Below, in pieces: positions 11,711 to 30,219 of a stretch of 64,000 bases of DNA. Positions within the stretch are counted from its first letter, which is position 1; each line of letters opens with the position of its first letter. The notes under the pieces were generated by a model. The model did no database searches. It was not told the origin of the DNA and saw nothing but the letters and a program-made list of their open reading frames with translations. Origin of the DNA: Antennarius striatus (taxonomy: Eukaryota > Chordata > Actinopteri > Lophiiformes > Antennariidae); assembly GCF_040054535.1 (NCBI RefSeq), contig NC_090791.1, positions 16,968,827 to 17,032,826 on the forward strand, in the 5' to 3' direction. Made by a program: the position numbers and the translations under genes.

Positions 11711-11947
11711 TAAACACGTAATGCTTTAAGATGGAAAAACTAACTGATCATTACAAAACTAAACTGCGTAAAAAATTCCTATTAATCAATTAAATTTATT
11801 AAAGTGAACTTTTAATATATTAATTCTTGAGTCATTCATATATTAAAAGTTCACTTTAATAAATTTAATTGATTAATAGGAATTTTTTACGCAGTTTAGT
11901 TTTGTAATGATCAGTTAGTTTTTCCATCTTAAAGCATTACGTGTTTA
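11711..11947. repeat. 110-bp perfect inverted repeat (palindrome) with 17-bp spacer
   Basis: Bases 11711-11820 are the exact reverse complement of 11838-11947 with no mismatch I can find. The spacer is 11821-11837. One more base pair extends it (11710/11948), then similarity ends. The arms are unique-looking AT-rich sequence without TIR or transposase motifs. It lies 102 bases past the synaptotagmin stop and contains an AATAAA on each strand. Confidence 0.95.
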
Positions 11948-12048
11948 TACTTCTACTTATACTAGTCATTCATGGAGTGTTGGGGTTTTGGCAGTGGACA
12001 GGTTGAGTCTATATATATGATGGTGCATTCACTTGTGTGTGAGTTGGT

Positions 12049-17347
<5,299 letters not shown>

Positions 17348-19185
17348 CGCCGCTGTGACAAGGACAAAGAAGAGCAGAATGGTTGGCAGCTTGGAAGTCA
17401 CATCAGGAGACATTTAAACTCTGAAGCCCTGCAGCTCACAGCAGCTCTCTGTTCAAAATTCATTGTACATTCACTTTTGCAAGCATTGCAGAAACCTATC
17501 CTCATCAAGGGCAAAGCATTCTTTCATTTATCAGGGTTTTATTGAAACAGAAGTAGACATGTTTCCAGAAATGTACAGGAAATCACGTCATCATTTCACG
17601 CATAATAGTTGGCTAAATTAAATAGAAGAGCAAAAAATTATCACCTTAGTTTTTTTTCTTAAATTTACATAGTTGCTTTTTTATTCATACATTCATCTTC
17701 TTGAGGATAAGACGATCACAATTAAGCTGGCGTTTCATCTAGGGTTTACCTTAACTCTCGCCCATAACAAGGTTAAGAAATATTTTATGATTTACTTTTT
17801 TACTCTTACATCTACGTACATGTGCACTTTAAACCATTAACTAGTCAAATTATTATGTATTTGCGTAATCTGTTGGATGATGAGAACCTACACAGACAAA
17901 TATTGATGCAAAAATGACAGAATTAAGGATTTTACTGCACTACAAAGGCAAAGAGCAGTATCTGTAATCTTCATGAAAAACTATTTTTTTGATCAATTGA
18001 TTTCATCCTGATGTTACATTTTTTCTTATATGTAAATTTATCCTTTCAGCTGATTTATTTGTCCTGCTTCTGTTTGTTTCCTCCTCCTTTGCTGCTCACT
18101 GCTGTTCCCTCTTTAACTAAAATTCTAAATGGAATTCAGCCATCTTTTATCATTCCAATTTGTTCATTTTCTATTTTGTGTCAACAGGAATTTACATTTC
18201 CAATCCCCACATTCAAACATCTTCATGTCCGTTTTATTTTTCGCTGACGCATATTGTGACTTTCCTTCAGTGTGACACTAGCATGTAAAGGTGTATGGAT
18301 TGTAGATTAATAGGCTTCGTTTATCCTCTCTTATAAATCTGCCGATAACCTGGAATGAAGCGAAGAAAAAAATTATTCCAAAGTAATTTTGTGCCCTTGT
18401 GAGGGTCCAGTGCACACTCACACAATGACATTTAAACACAACCAGGCCTCAGCCACGACACACACTCAGTGGCTGTGTGACGATATAACAAGATTAATTG
18501 CCAAAGGTAATCCTTAAATCCATCGGCTTAAACAAATTAAGGACAGTTTGCCTGATGGGCCGCCTCCCCTTTCTCATCCCATCCCTCTGTCACACTTCCT
18601 CCAGTCCTCTACTGTCTGTCTCTCATGTCTCATGACATCCATAGAAAAACACATAAACAAACATACTAGATTTGCGAACTGGAGACTGATCTCTAAGTGC
18701 CAGGCTGCATTTTATTAACACTTTCATTTCCTCGAATTGAAGCACAGGATTAGAGAGTGAATTGTGTGTGTGTGTGTGTGTGTCACGGCCTGTCTACATA
18801 TAAACATTATGTGTGTGAAACATGCAGACTATCAGGGGAAAAACTAAGGTACTTATTAAAGCACATTTCTTCTTCTTCTTCTTCATCCTCTTCATGATAT
18901 TTTACTGATTGTTTTTATGAATGTAAAAACAAATAACTTGGAATTAACAAAAATGTCTTTGCTCTCTTTGCTTTATTTGTGGTAAGGAAGGCAACGAATG
19001 TTTGATTAATAAGCAATGGACATACCACTAAACATTGAACAATGTTGAACTTCGACAGTTGTCAGGGATCTTAAAATAAATCTATCTTCATCTTCTTCTA
19101 CTTCTTCTCCTTCTCCTTCTCCTTCTCCATCTGACCAGCAGAGGCGCTGCTTTCCCGCTATAATTCATTCAACGAGTCCTGACTG
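17348..19185. other. 5' flank of the synaptotagmin gene; no exon identified
   Basis: An acceptor precedes the start codon, so a noncoding first exon should lie here or further upstream, but I could not fix it. Short TG (18765-18783) and pyrimidine-rich runs are present. Confidence 0.4.
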
Positions 19186-19545
19186 GGGCGGCACGGTGGC
19201 GCAGTGGGTAGCGCTGTCGCCACACAACGTGGCGGTTTCGGGTTCGAGTTCCGCTCTGTGTGGAGTTTGCATGCTCTCCCCGTGTCTGCGTGGGTTCTCT
19301 CCGGGTTCTCCGACTTCCTCCCACCTCCAAAAGCATTCGCTCCAGGTTGATTGGCCGGTCCCAAATTGCCCATAGGAGTGAGTGTGTGCGTGGTTGTCTG
19401 TCTTTGTGTGTGGCTCCGCGGTGCACTGGTGTCGTGCCCGGAGTGTCCAACGCCTCACGCCCTATGCCAGCTGGGATAGGCTCCAGTTCCCCGTCACCCG
19501 CTGCAGCGGATAAAGCGGCAGAAAATGGATGGATGGATGGTTCCT
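19186..19545 (+). mobile_element. tRNA-derived SINE with ATGG tail
   Basis: Starts GGCGGCACGGTGGCGCAGTG; A box TGGCGCAGTGGG and B box GGTTCGAGTTC at tRNA-like spacing. A conserved body contains GCCAGCTGGGATAGGCTCCAG-type sequence. It ends with (ATGG)n, the tail type of RTE LINEs, suggesting RTE machinery mobilised it. Confidence 0.8.
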
Positions 19546-19609
19546 GACTAGCATGAGGACCTGGTGTGGCGGCCCACGGTGCAGGCAGTACTGGCCCAGT
19601 GCTGACGTC

Positions 19610-20365
19610 TGGGACTAGATCGCTTGCTGTTTTTAATGGACCTGAGAAACGACAGACTGAAAGATCTTTTGTCCCAGAGGAGACCACAAGATTTTAAATC
19701 ACTCCATTGGTTTTTAAAGGAACCTGTTAACAGAGGAGGATTTTTCAATGTAAGATCTATTGCAGGAGCATCAATGGAATCCAAATTCATCACGGCTAAA
19801 ATCTCCAACGTTGAATGCGTGGTGGAGATCTGTGGGACCCACCCTGTCTGACGTTGCTGCTCTGTCCTCGGCTGTGGGTGTGACCTCAGTGAGGCTCATC
19901 GGAAGACTGTTGAGGAGCTGGAAGAGCCGACTCACCCCACAGCAACTGACTTTGATAGATTTGTATTGTACAGGTCTTTTAAACCCAAATCATACTGATC
20001 CTTTCCCCGAAGAGTTTGTCTCTTTGCTCCAACGACTCTGTGTCAGACCCGATCAGCCTCAGTAATGGGAAAACATGTATAAATTGATGGTAATGATTTT
20101 AAACAATGATAAACTTAAAGATCGGGATGACAAAACATGGAGGTTTCACTGTGGTCTGGCAATGGGTGTGAGCCCTTCATGGGAGTCTTTCTACAAGCCG
20201 CCGTTAACAAAGAAGGTTGGGGATCTCCAATGGAGGATTTCATATGGCGTATATTGTATTATATGTAAAAGTTGTCATTTACCTCAAGGGTTTGTGACAC
20301 AACCATTAGCTTTAGCACAGCATGAGACTAGAAACACCAAGACTACTGTGAAAATGTGCGAATAA
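19610..20365 (+). mobile_element. Tx1/L1-like LINE C-terminal fragment
   Basis: One frame reads KTWRFHCGLAMGVSPSWESF, YKPPLTKKVGDLQWR and SYGVYC, the C-terminal pattern of fish Tx1/L1-type ORF2. Frameshifts separate it from the upstream part (19624-20065). No catalytic RT motif remains. Confidence 0.65.
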
Positions 20366-21944
20366 AAACACACTATTCACATTCTTAAACTCACTAAACA
20401 CCCGTTAGGTAAGGAGTGACTCAGATTCTGGTACTGTTGCATTGGACTTTTGCTCTGTTTACCTGTGCTCAGCTAAACTAACTGGAGGCTCATCCTTCTG
20501 GTTGAACTCATAATTCACACTTTTTCTCTCGAAGCTGCAGATTATTTCCAAAAGAGCTGAAAACTGATTTCTAAATTACAGTTTAAATGAATTAAAATGA
20601 AAATAGAGATTTATTTGAGTCCAGAGCACATCTGTACTCAAGTACATTTAAGCCATAGATGATCTGGATTTGCCATTTCATTTGTGATAACTTGTAGAAT
20701 CCGCTGCTTGTATTTTTCTCTATTTTTTTTTAAATGTTTGTGTTAATTTCCAACTTTACAAAAGCCCCAAACACCTCCAACAATTTCCAATGCCAATGTC
20801 GATTCCCAGTGTAAGCATTGTGAGGTCACGGTTTCATGAGACACACAATCAGAGACATCATATGCTCTGTCAGAGTAAATACCTGTAGTGTTGTGGAGGT
20901 GACTGCATGTGAACACAGTCTGGAAATAGAACTGCATTAGCATCCTATAATCCAATTAACTAATCTTCTCTCAACTATAGAAAAACACCTCCTCTGCGCA
21001 TAAAATAAAATGTTTTTCCTTGTCACTCACATATTATCCAATTAAAAAAGAATGTCACATACACAGCATTAAGTTATAAAATCCAGTAAATGAACAGCAA
21101 CTTTGCCCCACGAGTGAGAATTGCTGCATCTTATTTAGAGCATGGCTGAAACACATGGTGACAAAAAAAAAATAAAATAAACTGCAACTGAAATGAGCTG
21201 TTGATGGATATATACAGTAGAAACTTCATTATAATAAGATTCATTATAAAGTTAATTTTAAAGTGAATGCGCAAGTTTTTTTGATGACAAGTTTGAAAAA
21301 GCAGAAAGAACAGCTTTCTTTTCTATTTTATTTTATTTGTACGCGAAACCCTTCGACTTTTCTGAAGGTTAGAGTGAGAAATCTGTAAATAACTGGGTTT
21401 AGCTGTAACGGATAAAATCATGGCTGTAATTCAAAGTAAAAACAGAACTCACCCCTTTTGGTGTCAGGCCTTCTTGGATTTTTGACTTTTAAGGATTTTA
21501 ATTTATTTTATACTTGTACATCTGAATGTCCTCTGGATGAATCCACCACCACTGACTGATGAGGACTCCGTGTCAAAATCTCCCCTCTTGCTCTCCCTTC
21601 CCCTCCCCCATTCTGTGCTAATCTCCACAATATCCCTTCTCTCGACTTACCGTCCGCTGTCAGCTCTACTGCTAACAGCCAACTAGTCCAACAGTGAAAC
21701 AGGAAATCATTTTATTCCACAATCCTGACATAAAGTTCAAGTATGACAGTGACATTGGTGAACCGGTAGTGAATTACAGACTCACTATGAGAGACAGGAT
21801 CATTTGACTACACTTTGTGGTTCATGTTAAATGGAATTATCAGATCTGAAAACTCAGCAATCATCAATATAATTATTTGTTTCACTTACAATACTGGGGT
21901 ACAACCAGCCGTCCCCATAGAGGAATGTCAAACTTCAATAAATA
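20366..21944. other. intergenic, nothing recognised
   Basis: AT-rich sequence with no conserved ORF, RNA gene or clear repeat recognised. Confidence 0.5.
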
Positions 21945-22700
21945 AGATGAAGTCATGTGAGAGATGCACAAATGTTTATTAAGATTAAACAGATCAGAAA
22001 TATTTTGTCACAATTGTTGAAAACACCACACAGGTAGAAGCTCTCAGGAACCTAGATGATCCTCACGTGACACCAGAAAGAGCCCCAACACAACATGAGC
22101 ATTTCCAACCTCAGACTGAACAGATTGGATAGAGAAGGATTGATTGACAGCTGGACGAGAAGCAGGCTCAGAATTTAAATTATGTTTTGCCACATTTACA
22201 CTTGGAGTTAGCTCTTGCCTCCCAGGGAATGCTTGTCAAATAAGTATTCAGCCATCTTGTTGTTGGGGGCGTCCATACGTCTGAGGTTGGTGATGTAGTC
22301 TCCCAGCTTCTTGATGGCCTCCACCGGCTCATTCAGGTAGTGGGTTTCCAGGAAGTCACACAGCTGAGGATAACAATATTGGTTTGGTTGGTAAGCATGA
22401 TTTAAGGTCACGCTCGGACCACATTTCAAAATCAGAGGACTTATGTCAGGATCCTGGTGTTCAGTAGCTAATTTGTGGAGCTCCAACACAACCTGATGTT
22501 CTTCTCCAGCTGCAGGGCATTCTGCATGGCTTCCAGCCCGCTCCCCCACTCTTGTCTCGTTGGCTTCTACATGTAACCCCCCACCCTCACCCCACAAGAC
22601 TGATTACTCATGGCAACAAAAGTGTGACTCAGTAGCACTCTGGTCAACCATCACTTCACCTTAGAACTAAACATTAGCTCTGATATCTGATGAGAAGAAA
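21945..22700. repeat. segmental duplication, copy A (ferritin 3' half)
   Basis: This block aligns over about 750 bases with 26080-26865: the 3' UTR, exon 4, intron 3, exon 3 and part of intron 2 of ferritin. Similarity stops near 22700, immediately before a MITE fragment. Divergence is clear but moderate, so the duplication is not recent. Confidence 0.8.
22208..22566 (-). pseudogene. truncated ferritin M pseudogene (exons 3-4 only)
   Basis: This is a diverged copy of exons 3 and 4 of the ferritin gene at 26.4-27.8 kb, with intron 3 and parts of intron 2 and the 3' flank retained, so it is a DNA duplication and not a retrocopy. Exon 4 (22208-22363) is open to the stop but changes the ferroxidase Gln to Pro (NEPVEA instead of NEQVEA). 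Exon 3 (22445-22566) has a 4-nt deletion that breaks the frame. Its donor GT has become AT. Exons 1 and 2, the start codon and the IRE are absent. It cannot make ferritin; transcription is unknown. Confidence 0.88.
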
Positions 22701-22722
22701 AACTGAATCTGAATGACCTTTT

Positions 22723-22778
22723 CCCACGCTCTTATCGACTGTTTAAAGCACTTTTGTGTCTCACTAAAGTCGGGTACC
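22723..22778 (-). mobile_element. MITE fragment at the ferritin duplication border
   Basis: CTTTTCCCACGCTCTTATCGACTG and TTGTGTCTCACTAAAGTC match an internal part of the MITE at 24185-24519 (opposite strand) and 58247-58595. It starts about 20 bases beyond the end of the duplicated ferritin block. Confidence 0.75.
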
Positions 22779-22872
22779 TTAAGTGGGATATGAAATCCCT
22801 ACAATTTAGAAAAACCAAGGAGACACAGCAGCAGATAAATGAAAGACTGAGGAGGATGTATTTACAATCTGA

Positions 22873-23575
22873 ATGAAATCCAGAGGAGATCAAACAATTA
22901 ATGAACATCAGAACAGAACATCAGAACATCTGGCCAAGACCGCTCAGATCGCTCAGACCAAAAGCATACTCCAGGCTCCAGAGACAGCTGCAAACCAGAT
23001 GTGGCAGTGGACAGCCACCAAGACTGCTTCTAAGACTGTTCCAGCGCCGGTCCCAGAGTCTGTTCTAGTGCCGGCTTCCACACCTGCTCCCGAACCTACT
23101 CCCAGCCTGCTCTCATGTCCGAGCCCCGGCCTGCTCCTGAGTCCAAGGCCCGGTTTGCTACAGAGTCTGAGCCCCGGCCTGTTCCCGATTCTGTTCCTGA
23201 ACCCCAGTCTGTCCCCGTGCCTGGACCTCAGCTGGTTCCTGAATCTGTTCCCAAGCTGGAATTCCATTCTTGGGACGTCTGGGGCTGTCCCTTGGCGGGG
23301 GGTACTGTCATGGTTCGGTGTTTGTGCCATGTCACTCTGCCAGGGTGTGATGGGGGGGAGACCGAAGTTATGGACAATGTCTGGTCTCCATACCTGTTCC
23401 TCATCTCAACACCTGTGCCCAAAAAGCCTGAGGCTTTTAAGACGGCTTCTCTTTTGGTTTGGAGCCAGATTGTTTTGTAACTCTGCCTACATGTCTAGTT
23501 TGTTGGACTTCTACAGTTTTCTTGTGTTTCCTGGATTTTTAATTTTTTGGTTAAACTATGAGTGAGAGATTCTCC
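22873..23575 (+). mobile_element. gypsy-like LTR with Pro-rich 3' internal sequence
   Basis: A 230-codon frame is rich in Pro, Ser, Val and Glu repeats (VPASTPAPEPTPS). Part runs into the LTR-like block beginning TGTCATGGTTCGGTG at 23307, related to 6117-6350. No protease, RT or integrase was found. I read it as a decayed LTR retroelement 3' end, not a host gene. Confidence 0.5.
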
Positions 23576-24184
23576 ACTGGTGTTCTGTATATGGGTCCTA
23601 ACCCTATCCATAACATCCTGAACTGTTTGTGAGGAAGAAAAAAGAAAAACTTTTGCAAGGCTCTGACAAAGTTGAGGGTATTGAGGGCAGTATGAATGGT
23701 TGCTCTGATAGCGTTAACGATAGGGTGCTGCTCCTGCTGTCCTACTGTAATGAGAAGGAATTTGTCATGCCATGACATGTCATGTCATGTTCTGTTTTGT
23801 GGATGACACATTTGTGGTCGGGGAAGTACGGCAGAATTTCCCTTGACTTCCTCCATTCTTGTGCATAGCGACTTCTTTTTTACCTTTCTCGATTCCTTTT
23901 TTTTTTCCCCTTTCATGCTCTCCTGTCTCGTGAAGCAATGTGTAAAGTTGTGTCATATGTTTGTTAGGTTGAACTCGCTACGATTGTTAAATGGGCTTAA
24001 AACGTCCTATAAATGTCTTGTTTCCAACTATACATTACAAAATTTCTGTACTGATGCTATCAACTTTTACAAGTATGTAGAGTTCTAAAAAAATTTGGCC
24101 AAACCAAACTTGTTTTCTTTTCAGTCATATTTATTGTTGATGTTCTACTTCTACTCCAGGTCAATAATCTAATCTTTAGGGATA

Positions 24185-24519
24185 CAGTGCACCCTTCGCG
24201 CGTCCACGCTCGCGACTTCACCTCATGTGGATTTTTGGTAGGCAGTCACATGATACCATATGCACATTCTATTGGCTGACGGCATCCAGAAGTGCGCTCC
24301 GTTCCATGAGTCTCGGACTTGCGTGAGACACAAAAGTGCTTTAAACAGTCAATAAGAGTGTGGGAAAAGGTAATACAGTTGGTTTAATGTCAGTACGGGG
24401 AGGGGTCATAAACGTTTAAATTACCGTAAATAATAAGATAAATAGTTTGTCACTCGCAAAATTCGTTAATCACGTGTGGTTTCTGGAACACATTAACCGC
24501 GAGGAACGAGGGCGCCCTG
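24185..24519 (-). mobile_element. full-length TA-flanked MITE (pogo/mariner-like)
   Basis: Flanked by TA dinucleotides. Ends CAGTGCACCC and GGGCGCCCTG. Contains AACACATTAACCGCGAGGAA and AGACACAAAAGTGCTTTAAA. Opposite orientation to the related copy at 58247-58595. No coding capacity. Confidence 0.8.
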
Positions 24520-24902
24520 TAATAGTGTTGAGTATTGAGTTAGATGCAAATATTACTGAAAGACCTGGGATCTTTAACAGTGTGAGACTGCAAATATGGC
24601 AGAAAACATGAAGGCCTCCTGCTGGTTCTCAAGATTTCAAAAAGTAATCTGGGAGGAAGAACTTTCAGCTATCAAACCCTTCGTCTCTGGATCGACCTCT
24701 CAGTTCAGACTCTCTCAATCTTAAGAGAAGGCTTCACATTTTACTTTTTTATAAAGCCTATAGTTGTCACTGGCCAAGGCTGGTCTGTAGTTAGGCTATC
24801 TTTTGTTTTGGTGCTTTCAGCAGACCCTTGTGATAACTAACCCACAGTCCCTTAAGCGTTTACCACAGAGAAACTCATTTCATGGTGATAACACGTAACT
24901 CA

Positions 24903-25136
24903 GTGTCCAAGTGTCAAACATATGGTCCACAGGCCAACACCGGCCCGCAGGATCCTTGGCAAAGAAATTACACTGAAAGTGAGAACAAAAGTATCTGCTA
25001 ATCAAAATTGTCTGCTGAGAGTTGATCTGCTTTTGTCTCTGACATAATACAGGGTAAGATCCAGAATTCAACAGCTGATGGCAGCAGTGCATCATTTTTA
25101 TGTCACCCCTGAACTAAAATGAGTTTGACGCCTCTG
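24903..25136. mobile_element. hAT-like MITE
   Basis: Left part AAGTGTCAAACATATGGTCCAC...CCGGCCCGCAGGAT and right end GAGTTTGACGCCTCTGGCC are inverted and typical of hAT nonautonomous elements. No ORF. Confidence 0.6.
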
Positions 25137-25204
25137 GCCAGGTGGATCTCAATCACTGCAAAACAAAGTTCGACTGATTTTATTGTTTTCATTTGCTCCA
25201 GCTG

Positions 25205-25520
25205 GGTGTGTGTGCGTGTAGAAAGTTTAATGGAATGGGTTTCCATGGCTGAGCAGCTGCATCAAGCTCTACATCACCAGCTTAATGCAAAGCATTGGAT
25301 GCAGTGGGGTCAAGCACGCCGCCACCGGACCCTAGAACAGTGGAGTGATGGATCACGCTTCTCCATGTTGTAAACTGATGGAAGTATCTGGGTTTGCTGG
25401 TTGCAGGGAGAACAGTACGTGGATGACTACACGAAGGTCAAGTAAAAGGAACCCAATGTTTCAGCATAAAACATTTTTGGACACCTTTGTGGGAACACTT
25501 TGGCATCACACAATGCAGAT
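25205..25520 (+). mobile_element. Tc1-family transposase fragment
   Basis: Reads HWMQWGQARRHRTLEQWSDG, then SRFSML, then after a frameshift WVCWLQGEQYVDDY. This matches the Tc1 transposase region with the SDESRF motif. Short and broken. Confidence 0.6.
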
Positions 25521-26079
25521 AGTAAACCACCTCTGGCCATTATAGTGGTCTTTATATTTAAATTTTTTTTGAAAATTGTCTTTTATATACTGTATTGCCA
25601 ATTCACAGAATTATATTTGATATGGTTAATGATTAGCTTAAGGTCCACATTGGTAGAGAACATTAACAAAATGCTCTGAAATGTTACAGGTTGATTATTC
25701 AACCAGGGATGGGTTCATTTTGAATAAACAGGATCTATGTGGACAGTCTAGACAGACATGTAATTCCATGCTTAGAGTTTTATAAACATCTGATTCTCAT
25801 TAGGTCACTAAAACTGAATTGCTAGTTGCTTTTACTCTGGAAACTGTTATCTTGTAGGAAAACAAGTTCTGCCAGTAACATGATCCTCTGAACTGGAATG
25901 AGGAAAAGTCCTCACCATGCGAAGAACATTCTAATGACCAAACTTCAATGAAAACTTTAACGTGCGATAAAGTTTCACATGTGGATTACCCCTTTTTCTA
26001 TGTGTTCACTTCCCCATCTTGTCAAAGCAGAAATGTCTCATTATAGTTACCAGTTTTTTTTTAAAGTGAATGCAAGTCA

Positions 26080-27795
<1,716 letters not shown>

Positions 27796-27932
27796 TTTAG
27801 CTGGCGGTTCGTACGCTTTTCTTAACAAAAGAAGTAGAAAAATAAAGCTTTATTTTTGGCAAAATTAAATATTTTCTGAGTCTGGAAGGCAAACGAGTAC
27901 GGAAAAAAAAACCTACAGGGACGAAAGGTGAA

Positions 27933-27962
27933 GTTCCGTTCAAACACTGTTGAAGCAAGAAC
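27933..27962 (-). promoter_or_regulatory. iron-responsive element (IRE) in the ferritin 5' UTR
   Basis: On the minus strand the leader contains GCTTCAACAGTGTTTGAACG. This gives the CAGUGU loop, a bulged C five bases upstream of the loop, and paired arms (UUCAA/UUGAA plus the flanking GUUC/GAAC). It lies about 138 bases upstream of the ATG. It is known in ferritin mRNAs to bind IRP1/IRP2 and block translation when iron is low. Confidence 0.95.
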
Positions 27963-28005
27963 TCCCGAAAATCTTCCCGATGAGAAGAATCAGGGAGACT
28001 CGGTG

Positions 28006-28013
28006 TATTTATA
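28006..28013 (-). promoter_or_regulatory. TATA box of ferritin
   Basis: The minus strand reads TATAAATA about 45 bases upstream of the IRE. This puts the transcription start near 27980 and the IRE close to the cap, as its function requires. Confidence 0.75.
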
Positions 28014-28115
28014 CGTCTCAGCAGACCTCGTGATACATGTGACGTCATGCATCTCCGCCAATCCCTGAGCTCAGAGGTGGCACATGACAGAGTACAGTAT
28101 ATGGGTAGCCTGGAA

Positions 28116-28125
28116 TGACTCAGCA
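28116..28125 (+). promoter_or_regulatory. antioxidant/Maf response-like site upstream of ferritin
   Basis: TGACTCAGCA fits the ARE core TGACnnnGC and the NF-E2/MARE half. It lies about 105 bases upstream of the TATA box. Vertebrate ferritin genes are known Nrf2-small Maf targets; a role here is inference. An inverted CCAAT box (CCAAT on the plus strand near 28058) lies between the two. Confidence 0.5.
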
Positions 28126-28779
28126 AATTTTTTAAAAGTTTTTTTTAAAATTATTTTAAAATCATGGTATTATGTCCAATCATTTATAGAAACTCGAAGC
28201 AGCTTTTTTTTTTTTCAGTTCAAGAATCAACAAAGTTTATGTCGCATTGTTATAAAAAATATAAACACTAAAGTCAGTTTTAAATATGTGATTTCTTGAA
28301 ATGGGAAGGTGGTAAAAAAAAAAAAATCGAAATAAACTTAAATCTAAAAATAAGGGAGAAATTCAAGATGAATCCATATATGAAAAAACATTCATTTGTT
28401 ACTGAAAGCATGTATAGAAAATCTGTACAATTTCCTGCTTGGCCCAAAACAGGACAAACAAGTACTTCAAGCTACGAATGACAAACATGGACTTGTTTAA
28501 CCTAACCTTTGATAAGCTCGTACTAGGATGTTCAACACTTCTACAGTTCTGATATAAAATCTGTTAAACTTTAGCCTGCATATTTACATTTACAAGATGC
28601 ACAATGGCATTCAAAACTGTTATTACATTATTGCAGCACTTCTGCAAAACGACGCAATTTTGTGAACTTCATAAAATGTGTTTAAAATCTTAGTCCTAAT
28701 GCCATGAAGGAATATGAATTCATTCATTACATTCATATTTTTTTTTGAAAATGAAATCTTCAGCCACTTAATCCAAAAC

Positions 28780-29030
28780 TGGGTCACAGGTTTATGCTGG
28801 AGCTTATCTGACATTGGGCGGAAAGTGGGGTACACCCTGGACAAGTTTCCAGTTCACTGCAGGGTCACGTAGAGACAAACGGTCGATTTAGAGTGGATAC
28901 ATTTATTTGATGGTGATAGAAAGCCGAAGAACCTGGAGAAACATACGCAGACATGGCAAGAGCTTACAAATGGAAGGAATCAAATGGAACCCAGGATTTC
29001 ATGTTGCTGAAATACGACTGCCGGTGAAGA
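28780..29030. mobile_element. degenerate interspersed repeat (SINE/L2-like)
   Basis: TGGAGCTTATCTGACATTGG and GGGGTACACCCTGGACAAG are modules common to old fish SINE/LINE repeats. Borders are unclear. Confidence 0.45.
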
Positions 29031-30217
29031 TGTAATAAATGTCCCTAAAATGTCTAAAACTATTTAAAAGGTCACCTAACAGATATTTTAGATAGCTTGG
29101 ATAAAGTAGCCACTATATCAGGTAACCAGTGGCCAAATCTACACCACAAGATGCTTACATCTGGATCACAAAGACTTTTTGACATAGCAATAAAACACAA
29201 TATCGGTCTTTATTATAAGAAAAAATTATTAGTTAGGGTTTGTTGTTTAAGACCTGAACCTCACACTTCAGTTGGGGAGAGGGTTGACTTAGTAGATTTC
29301 ATTATTTTCATTGAATAGCAGAGGACTGTAAAGTGGACATATGAAGGAAGAGACATATAAGACTTTCAAAAATAGGTTCTCTGTTTCTGTTTTATTATTA
29401 TAAGCAGAATAATCACAGAAACGGAACAACGAGACATTACAAAATTTTCTACTGTGATGTAAAGGCTTAGTTAAAATAATAATGCATGATAGGAAACATC
29501 ATGAAATGAAATGAACTTAATTGATCCATTGCAAGGGAATTGTTTTTCCACTCTAGCACACAGTCATAAAATACTTACATGTTTAATGATGAAACAGCGA
29601 GCTGTGTTAAGTCATTTAGTCTACTGGAAAGAATAGTTTGAATTTAGTTCAGGTCACCATGATGTAACCTGTACTATATGATGGACTGATCTTTGGATAC
29701 CGGTAATTCAAAGCTATGTTAATGATTAGACTCTGTGGTAAACCTAGCCCATCTGTTTCTGGTGTGGGTTCAACCACATGACTTATATTTCATCTTATTG
29801 ACCTCATCAGACCATAATAAACTGGCAGCACTTTGAACCAGTGTTTCCCTACTTTTGTAGCTGCTCTTTTAAAGTGCATTGATCAGCGGTATCACAGAGC
29901 CTACACTGAACTAGCTCTCTTCATGGAATGCTATCCCCTGAATCCTCCTAATATTTCATTTTTTGCATTAAATCTTACATGAAATTACAATTTTTCAGAC
30001 ATCATACGCAAAGTAACGCTCATTACACTCTGAACAAGTCTCTAGAAGCAATACTATATTTTTATATTTATTTTGCTCTCATTTGTCATAATTTGTCAAA
30101 AACAGTAATGTCGTTTTAGCAAAAACACCTCTTCAGCATGGACAATCTGTCCACAAACAGGCTTCAAGATGATCGCTCAGGTGCGCTTCGGACTGAGCAG
30201 AACAACCAACAAGCCAC
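29031..30217. other. no gene recognised; short open frame at 29097-29318
   Basis: The 73-codon frame at 29097-29318 has no splice support and no family I recognise. The motif ACTTAATTGATCC...GGGAAT near 29512-29542 resembles a SINE tail. Confidence 0.35.
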
Positions 30218-30219
30218 TA

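Noticed and set aside
17348-17413. Upstream in-frame ATG extending the synaptotagmin by 22 residues
   Set aside because: A consensus acceptor (TCACAG) lies just before the chosen ATG, so the upstream codons are intronic; family N-termini are also short.
19169-19687. 172-codon minus-strand frame
   Set aside because: Antisense to a tRNA-derived SINE and its flank.
22873-23565. 230-codon Pro-rich frame as a host gene
   Set aside because: Low-complexity Pro/Ser/Val repeats run into an LTR-like block found elsewhere in the window; no homology to a host family seen.
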